From the NCBI RefSeq assembly GCF_000250675.2, contig NC_018681.1, positions 9,114,001-9,178,000 of the forward strand: a stretch of 64,000 nucleotides of DNA, read 5' to 3'. A program made the position numbers and the translations under genes. This stretch comes from Nocardia brasiliensis ATCC 700358. GTDB lineage: Bacteria > Actinomycetota > Actinomycetes > Mycobacteriales > Mycobacteriaceae. Below, one piece after another: positions 17,163-26,839 of this stretch; position 1 is the first letter of the stretch; every line of letters begins with the position of its first letter. A model generated the notes under the pieces. It was not told the DNA's origin. It searched no databases and worked only from the letters and a program-made list of their open reading frames with translations.

Positions 17163-18113
17163 TCAACGGCGTAGCGACCGGCGATAGTCCGCCGGGGTCG
17201 CACCGGTCGCCGCACGCAGATGCGCCCGCAGTGCGGTGACACTGCCGAAACCGGACCGCTCGGCCACCACTTCGACTGGCAGGTCGGTGGTTTCGAGCAA
17301 TTCGCGGGCTCGCACCGTATGCTGCGCGTCCAACCACCGCCGCGGTGTCGTACCGACCTCCCGTTTGAACCGGCGAATGAACGTCCGTTCGCTCATCAGC
17401 GCGTGCGCCGCCATCGCCGAAACATCCGGGGCGACAGCCGGGTCCCGCGTCACCCACGCCAGCGTCGCGGCCAGGCCGCCGTGGAAGCTGCCGCCCGCCA
17501 ACGGATCCGGGATGTATTGCGCTTGGCCGCCGGTCCGGTGCGGCGGCGTCACGTTCCATCGGGCGAGTTCGGCCGCGGGGCCGGCACCGAGTTCCCGGCG
17601 CGCGATATGCAGACACAGGTCGAATCCGGCCGACAACCCCGCCGAGGTCAGGACATCGCCGTCGTCCACGTAGAGCGCTGCCGGGTCCAATTTCACCGCG
17701 GGGAAAAGATCGGCGAACTCGTCGCAGTACGCCCAGTGCGTGGTCGCGGGCCGGTCGTCCAGCAGCCCGGCCCGGGCCAGCACGAACGCGCCGACACAGA
17801 TGCTCACCATGATCGCGCCCCGGGCCGCGGCGGCACGCAGTGCCGAGAGGGCGTCGTCCGGTGGTGGCAGCGTGGGCAGGGCGATGCCGGGGACGACGAC
17901 GATGTCGGCCTGCTCGAGGGATTCCAGCCCGCTGTCCACCCGCAGATCGAATCCGTTGGGCGTCCACACCGGCCCACTGCGCAGGCCACACGTGGTCATC
18001 TCGAAGCCCGCCGCTTCGCCGAACTTGCTCGGTCCGTGCCGGAAGACCTGGACGGCGCAGGCCAGGTCATAGGTCATGACGCCGTCCAGGGCGAGCGCGA
18101 CGACCTGTTTCAC
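17163..18113 (-). CDS. GlxA-type AraC-family transcriptional regulator
   Basis: A protein of 316 residues. The N-terminal DJ-1/PfpI domain (about 5-175) has a cysteine at the nucleophile elbow (C106 in VSICVGAF). The C-terminal AraC module (about 210-312) has two helix-turn-helix units, including ERTFIRRFKREVGTTPRRWL. Such proteins usually activate an amine or amidase-type catabolic gene in response to a small ligand, but the target is unknown. It is divergent from the HD-domain gene, a likely target (inference). Confidence 0.87.
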   Translation of the reverse strand: MKQVVALALDGVMTYDLACAVQVFRHGPSKFGEAAGFEMTTCGLRSGPVWTPNGFDLRVDSGLESLEQADIVVVPGIALPTLPPPDDALSALRAAAARGAIMVSICVGAFVLARAGLLDDRPATTHWAYCDEFADLFPAVKLDPAALYVDDGDVLTSAGLSAGFDLCLHIARRELGAGPAAELARWNVTPPHRTGGQAQYIPDPLAGGSFHGGLAATLAWVTRDPAVAPDVSAMAAHALMSERTFIRRFKREVGTTPRRWLDAQHTVRARELLETTDLPVEVVAERSGFGSVTALRAHLRAATGATPADYRRSLRR

Positions 18114-18217
18114 CCCTGCAGTTTGGCACGAATCCGAGCATTCGTGGCATCTCTGCCACTCGTTGCTCGCTCCCGCGTGCGATTCACTGAACCCGAGTCA
18201 GTGGAGAGGGGTTCGCA

Positions 18218-18973
18218 ATGGGCACGCCGCGCGGCATCGACGGGGAATGGGCGATCAGGACAGGCGGTGCGCTGTCGGGCAAGCAGCGCCGGCAGCTGTT
18301 GGTCACCGTCACACGGGCGTTGCCCGCCCTCATCGCCGACCGCGCACGACTCGCCGCCGGTCGGCGCGGTGCGGGACGGCTCGACTTCGCGGGCCTGCGA
18401 GTACCCGATTCCGCACTCGCGCGTGCTGCCGAAGAGCAAGCACGCGAAGCACTTTCCATCCATGTGCTCGGACATTCCTACCGCACCTACTTTTTCGGCC
18501 GCGTCCTCGCCGATCTCGACGGTGCTCGCTACGACGACGAACTCGTCTACGTCGCCAGCCTGCTGCACGACCTGCAACTCGAACACCCCACGCCCGGTCG
18601 CTGTTTCGCGGTCACCGGCGCCGAACGGGCCGTCGAGTTCGTCACCGGCGCGGGCGCCACTGCCGAACAGGCCGCCGCGATCGGCACCGCCATCGCCACC
18701 CACATCACCCCCGGCACCGGCAAAGACCTCAGCGAGCCAGGCCGTTTCATCTACGCGGGCGCGTCCGTCGACGTCGTCGGCGCCCGCATGGCCGACCTCG
18801 ACCCCGCCTGGGTCACCGAACTCCTGCACCGGCACCCCCGCCACAATTTCGCCGCCCACATGTCCGCCGCCCTCACCAACGAGGCCGCCGCCGTCCCCCG
18901 CGGCCGCACCCGATGGCTCCTCACCCGAGCCGCCATGCGCCCCTTGATAACCCACGCCCCCTTCGACGAATGA
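18218..18973 (+). CDS. HD-domain phosphohydrolase/cyanamide-hydratase-like protein
   Basis: A protein of 251 residues from ATG 18218. The HD metal site is visible as H86 (HSYRT), H117-D118 (LLHDLQLEH) and a later HIT. Overall it resembles cyanamide hydratase-like HD proteins, which hydrate a nitrile-type substrate, but true phosphohydrolases share this pattern. It is divergent from the GlxA-type regulator. A weak hairpin (19005-19035) follows. Confidence 0.75.
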   Translation: MGTPRGIDGEWAIRTGGALSGKQRRQLLVTVTRALPALIADRARLAAGRRGAGRLDFAGLRVPDSALARAAEEQAREALSIHVLGHSYRTYFFGRVLADLDGARYDDELVYVASLLHDLQLEHPTPGRCFAVTGAERAVEFVTGAGATAEQAAAIGTAIATHITPGTGKDLSEPGRFIYAGASVDVVGARMADLDPAWVTELLHRHPRHNFAAHMSAALTNEAAAVPRGRTRWLLTRAAMRPLITHAPFDE

Positions 18974-19004
18974 GTTTGTCACTCAGCATCGGCGACTGAG
19001 CCGA

Positions 19005-19035
19005 AAGGGCTGTCTCTTCGACGGTGACAGCCCTT
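19005..19035. terminator. Hairpin between convergent genes
   Basis: A 10-bp perfect stem (19005-19014 with 19026-19035) and an 11-nt loop, between the stops of the HD gene and the 19051 gene. Confidence 0.5.
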
Positions 19036-19050
19036 CTGTGCGTGATTCAC

Positions 19051-19416
19051 TCAGCTCAGGAGTTTGGTCCCGGCGTAGCTGCCCCACTGCACTTCGACGA
19101 TCTCGTCGGCGGAGTCGTTGTAGGCCGAGTCGATCCACTCAGTGACCTTGGTTTCCGCCTCCCTCAGTGCAGGCTCTGGAACATCGGTCGGCGAATCCAC
19201 CCGGATCAAGTAGTACGTCCTGTCGGCAGGATCCTGTCCAGGATGATCGGCAGCCCAATGCAGGTGCATCTCGTAATCGGCCTCGGTCTCTCGAGCCAAC
19301 TCGATCCGCGCGTCGGCGAACTCCGGGAACCTCGCAATCTCGCGTTCCAACGCTGAACGGGTTGCCTTCGCCTGCGTCGGCGTGCAGTACAGCTGGACGA
19401 CCAGATAGCTACTCAC
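19051..19416 (-). CDS. Hypothetical protein, 121 residues
   Basis: Starts at ATG 19416. It begins with a beta strand (SSYLVVQLYC) and is otherwise acidic and soluble, with no membrane segment, signal peptide or known motif. The alternating strand/helix pattern could fit a ferredoxin-like fold, but I do not recognise a family. Codon use matches its neighbours. Confidence 0.6.
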   Translation of the reverse strand: MSSYLVVQLYCTPTQAKATRSALEREIARFPEFADARIELARETEADYEMHLHWAADHPGQDPADRTYYLIRVDSPTDVPEPALREAETKVTEWIDSAYNDSADEIVEVQWGSYAGTKLLS

Positions 19417-19605
19417 GGCTTATCCGTCACATCCTCTCAGTCGATGGCACGACAGTGCCGTGGTAGCGACCCGCGGCGCGTAGGGCTGTTCTACCGGTTG
19501 CGGCCCCGCGACGCCGGATCTGTCGATGCGTGGGCGCACTGCACACCGGCTGGCGCACAACGAATTCGGCTGATTCTGTGCGGAAATTGTTTGGGGGGCA
19601 AAAGG

Positions 19606-19639
19606 GAACCGCCCGCACCGAAAACGGTGCGGGCGGTTC
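19606..19639 (-). terminator. Terminator of pckA
   Basis: A perfect 15-bp stem (19606-19620 with 19625-19639) with an AAAA loop, 12 nt past the pckA stop on the minus strand. Confidence 0.8.
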
Positions 19640-19651
19640 GAACTCGGGGGA

Positions 19652-21484
19652 TCAGCCGAGGCGTTCTTTCAGGGCCTCGAATTCGTCACGAACTCCGGAA
19701 GGCAGTTTGTCGCCGACGAATTCGAACCATTCCTCGATGAGCGGGATTTCTTTGCGCCACTCGTCGGCGTCGACCTTCAGGGCCTCGTCGACGTCGTCGG
19801 GGTCGACCTTCAGGCCGTCGAGGTCGAGCTGGGCGGCGACGGGGACGTTGCCGATCGCGGTGGCCTCGGCCTCGGCCGTGCCCTCGACACGGCCGACGAT
19901 CCACTCCAGCACGCGGGAGTTCTCGCCGAAGCCGGGCCACAGGAAGCGGCCGTCTTCGCCGCGCCGGAACCAGTTGACGTAGAAGATCTTCGGCAGCTTG
20001 GTGGCGTCGGCGTTCTTGCCGAGGTTGATCCAGTGGTTCAGGTAGTCACCGACGTGGTAGCCCATGAACGGGATCATCGCCATCGGGTCGCGGCGCACGG
20101 TGCCGACCTTGCCCTCGGCGGCCGCGGTCTGCTCCGACGACAGGGTGGCGCCCATGAAAACGCCGTGCTGCCAGTCGAAGGACTCGGTGACCAGCGGGAC
20201 GGTGGTCTTGCGCCGGCCACCGAACAGGATCGCCGAGATCGGCACGCCCTGCGGATCGTCCCACTCGGGGGCCAGGATCGGGCACTGCGCCATCGGCGTG
20301 CAGTAGCGCGAGTTCGGGTGCGCGGCCAGCGTCTCGGTTTCCCGCAGGTACCAGTCGTTGCCCTTCCAGTCGATCAGGTGATCGGGCTCGCCCTCCAGGC
20401 CTTCCCACCACACGTCGTTGTTGTCGGTCAGCGCGACGTTGGTGTAGACGGTGTTGCCCGCCTCCATGGTGGCCATGGCGTTCGGGTTGGAGCTGCGGTT
20501 GGTACCGGGCGCGACGCCGAAGAAACCGTATTCCGGGTTCACCGCGTACAGCTGCCCGTCCTTGCCGAACCGCATCCAGGCGATGTCGTCGCCGAGGGTT
20601 TCGGCGCGCCAGCCCGGGACGGTCGGCTGGATCATCGCGAGGTTGGTCTTGCCGCAGGCGCTCGGGAAGGCGGCGGCGATGTAGTAGGCCTTGTTCTCGG
20701 GGGAGATCAGCTTGAGGATCAGCATGTGCTCGGCCAGCCAGCCCTCGTCGTGGGCCATGGCCGAGGCGATCCGCAGCGAGTAGCACTTCTTGCCGAGCAG
20801 CGCGTTACCGCCGTAGCCGGAGCCGTAGCTCCAGATCTCGCGGTCCTCCGGGAAGTGGGTGATGTATTTGGTGTCGTTGCACGGCCACGGCACGTCGGCC
20901 TGGCCCTCGGCCAGCGGGGCGCCGACGGAGTGCAGCGCCTTCACGAACGGGCGATCGGTGCCGAGCTTCTCCAGCGCGGCGGTACCCATGCGGGTCATCA
21001 CGCGCATCGAGACGACGACGTACTCGGAGTCGGTGATCTCCACGCCGAGCTTGGGGTCCTCGGCGCCGAGCGGGCCCATGCAGAACGGCACCACGTATAG
21101 GGTGCGGCCCTTCATCGAGCCGCGGTACAGCTCGGTCATGGTGGCGCGCATCTCGGCGGGGTCGACCCAGTTGTTGGTCGGGCCGGCGTCGGACTCGCTC
21201 TTGGAACAGATGTAGGTGCGCGACTCCACGCGGGCCACGTCCGAGGGATCGGAGAGCGCGAGGAAGGAATTCGGCTTCTTCTTCGGGTCGAGCTGCTTGA
21301 AGGTGCCCGCCTCGACGAGCTGAGTGGTGAGGCGATCCCATTCTTCGTCGGAACCGTCCGCCCAGACCACGCGCTCTGGCTGAGTTAGTTCTGCGACTTC
21401 CTGTACCCAGGCGAGTAGTTCGCTGTGCTCGGTCGGCGGTTTGCCGTCGGATCCACGAAGACCAGGAATGGTCGCTGAGGTCAT
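19652..21484 (-). CDS. pckA: Phosphoenolpyruvate carboxykinase (GTP)
   Basis: A full-length protein of 610 residues. It interconverts oxaloacetate plus GTP with phosphoenolpyruvate, GDP and CO2 in the cytosol. The kinase P-loop PSACGKTN (274-281) with the reactive C277, the metal-binding LGDDIAW (297-303) and the N-terminal ARVESRT are all as in GTP-type enzymes. It matches Rv0211. It has its own strong terminator. The 244-bp region upstream (21485-21728) probably holds its promoter; I could not name a motif there. Confidence 0.97.
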   Translation of the reverse strand: MTSATIPGLRGSDGKPPTEHSELLAWVQEVAELTQPERVVWADGSDEEWDRLTTQLVEAGTFKQLDPKKKPNSFLALSDPSDVARVESRTYICSKSESDAGPTNNWVDPAEMRATMTELYRGSMKGRTLYVVPFCMGPLGAEDPKLGVEITDSEYVVVSMRVMTRMGTAALEKLGTDRPFVKALHSVGAPLAEGQADVPWPCNDTKYITHFPEDREIWSYGSGYGGNALLGKKCYSLRIASAMAHDEGWLAEHMLILKLISPENKAYYIAAAFPSACGKTNLAMIQPTVPGWRAETLGDDIAWMRFGKDGQLYAVNPEYGFFGVAPGTNRSSNPNAMATMEAGNTVYTNVALTDNNDVWWEGLEGEPDHLIDWKGNDWYLRETETLAAHPNSRYCTPMAQCPILAPEWDDPQGVPISAILFGGRRKTTVPLVTESFDWQHGVFMGATLSSEQTAAAEGKVGTVRRDPMAMIPFMGYHVGDYLNHWINLGKNADATKLPKIFYVNWFRRGEDGRFLWPGFGENSRVLEWIVGRVEGTAEAEATAIGNVPVAAQLDLDGLKVDPDDVDEALKVDADEWRKEIPLIEEWFEFVGDKLPSGVRDEFEALKERLG

Positions 21485-21728
21485 GAAAACTCTCCTGAGA
21501 TGGGCGGTCCCTACGATCTGTCTCCGCTTGGCCCAAGGCCCTTGACCAGCGGTAACACACCGAGCGCCACCATTGGCGGGAAGGCACCCGCTACGACCAG
21601 TCGAAAGCCGCGCCCCGGCTGGACGGCGGACGAGGACTTAGCGGACGCCCAAGTTCCTGATTAGAGGTTAACGCGATGTGACGACCGGTACGGAATCGGG
21701 TTCGTCACTATGTACCCATTCCCAATAG

Positions 21729-23318
21729 TTATTCAACCGGCGTGATCCAGCGGTCGAGGATCTCGATGTCGCGTTCACATGCGGCGAGTTGTCCGGGTTG
21801 TTCGGCGACGGTCCGGCGTAATCGCGCTTCGACCTCGGCGACCCGGCGATCGGTATCGACCATGCGGGTGGCGCTGGCGCGCACGACGCGATCCGCCAGC
21901 ACCGTCTCGGTTTCCACGAGCGCCGTCGCCACGCGCTGCTCGAGCTGGGCTTTTACGTTGATCAGCGCGTCGGATACCCACTGCCGCACGTGCGCGCGAT
22001 CGGCGAGTTGCCCGCGCGCCCGCACCACCCAGCCCGCGGCGCCCGCGCCGAGCAGCAGGGTCACCGGCACACTTGCCACGTCGAGCGCCGGAACGAGCGC
22101 GAAGGGCGAAACCAGCAGCCGGCCGAGGCCGACACCGGCCGACGCGCCCAGCACGATCATGAGGTGATCTTCGACACCCCGGTGCCGCGGATCGGGGTCC
22201 GGACCGACTCTGGGCGCGGGGTCGCGGCGGCGCGGCGGCAGTCCGGTCTCCGGCGCGGCGACGCCGCCGATATGCGCGGCCAGCTCGGCGAGCCGCTGGT
22301 CGATGGCCTGATCGACGCCGCCGGTGAGTTCGGTCACGGCGTGCTGCAGCCGATCCGGGTAGCCGGTCAGGTCGCGGCGGCGCAACCGGTCGAGATCGCC
22401 GCGGGTCGCGGTGTGCAACGCCCGGATCCGCGCGCCCACCTCGGTCATCAGGTCGACGCGGGCCAGGTGCAATTGACCGCGCAGGGTGGACATGGCGGTG
22501 GCCCGGCCGCCGTCGCGCCCGGCCAGCAGCACCGCGCGTTCCTCGCGCAGCCGGGCCGATTCGGCGCCGGAGCGCAGGGTGGTCACCTGCTCGGTGACCC
22601 GCTGGCGGGTTTCGGTCAGCACGCGCGCGGTCACGGCGGCGAGCCGGTCGCCGCCGTCGGCTTCCGCGCTCTGCGCCGCCGCGGCCAGCTGCGCGTGCAG
22701 CGCGCCCAGCCCGGAGCGGTCCATCAGTCCGGCATCCCCGGACGTGCGGGCCGCCGCGGCCAGCCGCGCCGAGACCGGCAGGATGTCGAGCTCGCCCGCG
22801 CCTTGCCCGGCCAACAGGGCCAGGTCTCGCTCGCGCACGGCGCGCCAGTCCTGATAGGCGTGGATGCCGTTCATGGCGAGCAGGATCCGCGTGCCGTCGG
22901 ACCGTAGGCGCCGCACGAGGCGCAGCGTGTCGGCGCCGAGCGTGGTGCCCGCGTCCAGCAGGATCAGCGCGAGCGACGCGGGCGCCGATCCCGTCTCCGC
23001 GGGCAGGCCCACCTCGGCCACCGGGTCGGCGAGCGGAATCCGCGGTTCGAAGCGCGCGAGTTCGGTCCGCAGCAGCGTGGTGTTGGCGTCGAGGGGGCCG
23101 ATCAGCAGGACCGAGCCCGCCGCGCCGCCCTCGCGCACGGCGCGCAGCAGCGCGGTCCCCTGCGGATTCCACCGCGCGACAACCGCTTCGACGTCGGGCG
23201 CGAGCGGACCGGACGGGCGCGCGGCCGATCCCGGCTGTTCGTCCTCGGCGGGCAGGTCCAGCGAATCGGCCGCCGGACCGGCGCCCGGCGGTCCGTCCGG
23301 TATGTCAGAGACCGGCAC
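21729..23318 (-). CDS. Degenerate GTPase-like membrane protein, partner of the upstream gene (Rv0210-like)
   Basis: A protein of 529 residues from GTG 23318, overlapping the upstream gene by 14 bp. The N-terminal part looks like a GTPase fold that has lost its motifs: the P-loop position reads GPLDANTT (74-81) without lysine, and the NKxD position reads MNGIH. The middle and C-terminus are long helical, probably coiled-coil segments interrupted by a hydrophobic hairpin near 385-430. This layout is reminiscent of dynamin-like proteins. It matches Rv0210 in position and approximate length (from memory). A joint membrane role with its neighbour is inferred. Confidence 0.65.
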   Translation of the reverse strand: MPVSDIPDGPPGAGPAADSLDLPAEDEQPGSAARPSGPLAPDVEAVVARWNPQGTALLRAVREGGAAGSVLLIGPLDANTTLLRTELARFEPRIPLADPVAEVGLPAETGSAPASLALILLDAGTTLGADTLRLVRRLRSDGTRILLAMNGIHAYQDWRAVRERDLALLAGQGAGELDILPVSARLAAAARTSGDAGLMDRSGLGALHAQLAAAAQSAEADGGDRLAAVTARVLTETRQRVTEQVTTLRSGAESARLREERAVLLAGRDGGRATAMSTLRGQLHLARVDLMTEVGARIRALHTATRGDLDRLRRRDLTGYPDRLQHAVTELTGGVDQAIDQRLAELAAHIGGVAAPETGLPPRRRDPAPRVGPDPDPRHRGVEDHLMIVLGASAGVGLGRLLVSPFALVPALDVASVPVTLLLGAGAAGWVVRARGQLADRAHVRQWVSDALINVKAQLEQRVATALVETETVLADRVVRASATRMVDTDRRVAEVEARLRRTVAEQPGQLAACERDIEILDRWITPVE

Positions 23319-24438
23319 TGCTCATCCGTTCCCATAGTCGGACGTAGCCGTTGTGCACCCGTAACGCCGCACGGCGGGCGGTGGCGGGCATATCGCTGGC
23401 GACGACCGCGCGCCAGCGGGCGGCGCGGGCCATCGCGTCGTCGGCGTCGGCCGGCGCGGGCGAGGGATAGCCCGCGGCCAGGTGCGCGACGGACGGATGC
23501 GCCAGCCCGGCGCACAGGCCGAGCCAGCGGGCGTCGTCCCCGAAGAGATACTTCTCCAGGATCTCGCGGGCCCGGCTCTGCTCCGCGGGCACCGCGCGGG
23601 CGGCCAGGCGCGTGAGTTCGTCGAGCAGTTCGCCGCCGCGCAGCGCGGAGACCTGCTCATAGCGCCGATGCAGCAGCCGGTGCAGCGTGTCGATACCGCT
23701 CGCCGCGTGCAGGATCTGCAGCAGGGTCTGCGGCGCGAGTTCCGGATCGTGCCGGAGTGCGGCGAGCGCGCAGGTCACCCCGTACAGGTCCCAGCGCTGC
23801 AGCAGTTCGACGCGGGCGGCCTGGTCCGGGCCGGGCGCGACGAAGAGGTCCGGCGAAAGGGTCAGCGCCGCATCGTCGTTCGCGAGCAGTCGGCGCAGCG
23901 CGGCGATATCGACGTCGGTCATGGCGCCGGCTCGGGTGCGGACGGCGAGCGAGGCGACCACCGGCAGCACAGCGACGCCGAGCTCTCTGCCGTACTGCTC
24001 CGCGGCGGTGACCGCGTCGGCCCAGCGCGCGCCGATCGCATCGGCCTTGTTCAAGACCACGACGGTGCGCTCGGGCGGCAACGTGGCGATCAACCGTCGA
24101 TCCGCGGGCGACGGAGCCGCCGACAGTACGTAGACGACGATGTCGGCGTCGAGCGCCGGCTCCGGCGTCTCCGGCTCGTCGACCGGCCCGGTTTCGACGG
24201 CGGACATGAGCGCCAGCGCGTGCAGCACCGTGGTGCGGCCCGCGTTGGCCCGGCCGGTGACTTGGATTCGCGGCGGTTTACGCCACGTACTGACCGCGGC
24301 CCCCGCCGCATACCCGATCTGCGCGTCCCGCCCGGTCCCGAAGGCCAGGTCCGCGAGCAGCTGATCGAGGTAGTCCTTTTCCCCCGTCGGCACGCCGCGT
24401 TCGCGCAACGGTCCCTCGTGCTCGGTGGCTGTCGGCAT
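23305..24438 (-). CDS. GTPase-like protein with altered P-loop (Rv0209-like)
   Basis: A protein of 377 residues from ATG 24438, with AAGGGGGTG upstream. A G-domain with a Walker A-like GRANAGRTT (62-70) has the invariant lysine replaced by R68. The guanine-specificity motif NKAD (130-133) is intact. The C-terminal half is helical. It is translationally coupled to the degenerate partner gene. It may bind nucleotide weakly, or use Arg or a partner residue. It matches Rv0209 in position and length (from memory). Confidence 0.68.
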   Translation of the reverse strand: MPTATEHEGPLRERGVPTGEKDYLDQLLADLAFGTGRDAQIGYAAGAAVSTWRKPPRIQVTGRANAGRTTVLHALALMSAVETGPVDEPETPEPALDADIVVYVLSAAPSPADRRLIATLPPERTVVVLNKADAIGARWADAVTAAEQYGRELGVAVLPVVASLAVRTRAGAMTDVDIAALRRLLANDDAALTLSPDLFVAPGPDQAARVELLQRWDLYGVTCALAALRHDPELAPQTLLQILHAASGIDTLHRLLHRRYEQVSALRGGELLDELTRLAARAVPAEQSRAREILEKYLFGDDARWLGLCAGLAHPSVAHLAAGYPSPAPADADDAMARAARWRAVVASDMPATARRAALRVHNGYVRLWERMSSAGL

Positions 24439-24500
24439 GCTGCACCCCCTTTACGGTGCGCAATTCTTGCAGAAGTCGCGGCGGCGCAGGCAGCGACCGG

Positions 24501-25283
24501 TCAGGTGCCGCTGAAGTATTTGTTCACCGTGCGCACCGCCCAGTTCGGGGCGTATTTGGCGGCGGTGGCCAATACCTTCGCCTGCGCCCCGATCTCGTAG
24601 TGCACCCGGGGCAGCCTGCCTCGCTTACGGGTGGCCTCCCAAATGCCCTCGGCGACGTCCTGCGCGGTCAGTCGCACGCCGAGTGATTTGGTCGTGCCGG
24701 TCTGCACGCCGTCGGTCATCGCGGTGTCCACGAACAGCGGCCAGATCGCGATCACCCGGATGTCGAACCGCTCCCATTCGAGATCCAGTGCCTCCGTGAG
24801 GCTTTTGACCGCGGCCTTGCTCGCCCCGTAACTGGCGAGTTCGGGCTGGCCGTAGATGGCCGAGGCCGAGCACAGGTTCACCACTTGAGCGCCCGGTGTG
24901 TCCCGCAGATAACGGAACGCCGCATGCGTGCCGATGAGCACCCCACCGAGGTTGACGTCGATGATCGCCTGATGGGCGGCCAGTTCGAGCGTCTCGAACT
25001 GGCCCGCGCGCAGGATGCCCGCGTTGTTGATCAGGACGTCCAGGCCGCCGGCCTCGGCGTGGAACTCGGCGAGCCGCTCGGCCCACTGGGTGGCGTTCGT
25101 CACATCCAGTACGCCGGTGCGCACGCTGCCGCCCTGGCCGGTGATGTCGGCGGCGAGCCTGCTCAGGCCCACCTCATCGATGTCGTAGGCACCGACCTGG
25201 TATCCCTGCGCAGCGAAAAGCAGCGCCGTCGACCGGCCGATACCCGCTGCCGCGCCGGTGATGAACACTGCTGGTCTGCCCAT
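24501..25283 (-). CDS. Short-chain dehydrogenase/reductase
   Basis: A protein of 260 residues from ATG 25283; the longer open frame lacks support. It is a classical SDR: the cofactor motif TGAAAGIGR near the N-terminus, NNAG, an active-site Ser followed by YxxxK in YGASKAA, and an acidic residue after strand 2 (YDIDE) suggesting NAD preference. The substrate is unknown. It is divergent from the lipase. These two genes are inserted between trmB and the GTPase-like pair compared with M. tuberculosis. Confidence 0.87.
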   Translation of the reverse strand: MGRPAVFITGAAAGIGRSTALLFAAQGYQVGAYDIDEVGLSRLAADITGQGGSVRTGVLDVTNATQWAERLAEFHAEAGGLDVLINNAGILRAGQFETLELAAHQAIIDVNLGGVLIGTHAAFRYLRDTPGAQVVNLCSASAIYGQPELASYGASKAAVKSLTEALDLEWERFDIRVIAIWPLFVDTAMTDGVQTGTTKSLGVRLTAQDVAEGIWEATRKRGRLPRVHYEIGAQAKVLATAAKYAPNWAVRTVNKYFSGT

Positions 25284-25436
25284 GTCGGCGAGTGTAATGC
25301 GGAACTGGCAGGATCCTGCCGTCTTCCCAGACCCGGCGCCGGTCATTTACCCTGCTGAATACGGTCGGCGCCATAGTTGGTGCGTAACTTCGCTTTTCGA
25401 GTGCGGTACACCGGCCTCACGGATGAGGAGGTCGAG

Positions 25437-26780
25437 ATGACCGCGGATATCGTCGACGCCGGCGCATCGGAGCCCGCCCTAGCGGGCCGTAAACCACTGC
25501 TGCCCAGCGCGGATCCGTTCCACCGGCCGCCCAAGGGGTATGCCGCCAAGGCGCCCGGCACCATCCTGCGCAGCCGCAAGATCGAACTCGCCCTGTTCGG
25601 CGTTGTGCCCCAGCAGGTCTGCGCCTGGCAATTGCTCTACCGCAGCAGCGATATGCACGGCACGCCGGAGGCGGCGATCACCACCGTCCTGCTGCCTCAG
25701 GACGCCGACCCGTCGCAAGACCGTCCGCTGCTGGCCTTTCAGACCGCGATGGACGCGGTCACCGAGAGATGTTCTCCTTCTTACGCATTGCGCTACGGCG
25801 CCCGCGCGCTCGGCTCGGTCACCCAGTTCGAATGGCTGCTCGTGGCGAACGCGCTGCGCCGCGGCTGGGCCGTGAGCATCGCCGATCACGAGGGTCCGCG
25901 CGGAAACTTCGGCGCCCCACGCGAACCCGGCTACCGCGCGCTCGACGGCATGCGCGCGGCACTGCGCTTCGCGCCGCTCGGCCTGCGTCCGGATACCCGG
26001 ATCGCGGTGTGGGGTTACTCCGGTGGCGGCATGGCGAGTTCGTGGACGGTCGAGATGGCCCCGACCTACGCCCCGGAACTCGATATCGTCGGCGCGGTAC
26101 TCGGCGCGCCCGTGGGTGATCCGGGTGCGGTGTTCGCCCGGTTGAACGGCACCAGCTACGCGGGCCTGCCCGCGATCGTGATCTCCGCCCTGCGCAGGCT
26201 GTACCCGGCGCTCGGCGCGCTGCTGCAGAACGAACTCACCCTGGACGGGCACCGTTTCGTCGCCCGCGCCGAGACCTCGACGCCGTTCGGCGCCATCTTC
26301 GGCCTGGCCAACAAGCGCATGGACGACTACCTGACCCGCCCGCTCGACGAGGTGATCGCCACCCCGGAGTTCCAGGCGATGTTCGACGATCTGCGCCTCG
26401 GTAATTCGACGCCGACCTGTCCGCTGCTCGTGGTGCAGCCGGTGCACGATCAGGTCATCCACATGGACGGCATAGACGGACAGGTGGACCGCTATCGACG
26501 CGGCGGCGCGCTGGTCAGCTACGTGCGGGACCGGTTGAGCGAGCATTTCTCGCTGTTGCCGCTGTCCACGCCGCTCAGCCTGGACTGGCTCGCCGACCGG
26601 CTGGCCGGGCAACCGGTGAGCGACGAGGGCGACAGCACGGTGTGGTCGGTCGCCGCGTCGCCGGCGGCGGCGCGCGGATTGCTGGCGATGATGGTGACCG
26701 CGGCCAAGGTCGCGCTCGGCCGTCCGCTGCGTCAGGAGAGTGCGGCGGCGGCCCCGATCGCCCCCGCGCGCGCCGCCTGA
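25437..26780 (+). CDS. Secretory-lipase-type (LIP family) alpha/beta hydrolase
   Basis: ATG 25437 is chosen because GAGGAG lies at 25425-25430, inside the longer open frame that begins at 25377. The protein has 447 residues. The nucleophile elbow is GYSGG with S195, and the later LVVQPVHDQVIH supplies the acid region. It matches the LIP/secretory lipase family (PF03583), which hydrolyses acylglycerols or esters. No signal peptide is visible, so the protein may be cytosolic or exported by other means. It is followed by trmB on the same strand, 59 bp away. Confidence 0.83.
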   Translation: MTADIVDAGASEPALAGRKPLLPSADPFHRPPKGYAAKAPGTILRSRKIELALFGVVPQQVCAWQLLYRSSDMHGTPEAAITTVLLPQDADPSQDRPLLAFQTAMDAVTERCSPSYALRYGARALGSVTQFEWLLVANALRRGWAVSIADHEGPRGNFGAPREPGYRALDGMRAALRFAPLGLRPDTRIAVWGYSGGGMASSWTVEMAPTYAPELDIVGAVLGAPVGDPGAVFARLNGTSYAGLPAIVISALRRLYPALGALLQNELTLDGHRFVARAETSTPFGAIFGLANKRMDDYLTRPLDEVIATPEFQAMFDDLRLGNSTPTCPLLVVQPVHDQVIHMDGIDGQVDRYRRGGALVSYVRDRLSEHFSLLPLSTPLSLDWLADRLAGQPVSDEGDSTVWSVAASPAAARGLLAMMVTAAKVALGRPLRQESAAAAPIAPARAA

Positions 26781-26839
26781 CCTCCTGCTCGCCGGCTTGC
26801 GCGCAGTCGATTGCCGCACCACTGGCCGGATGCTGGACA

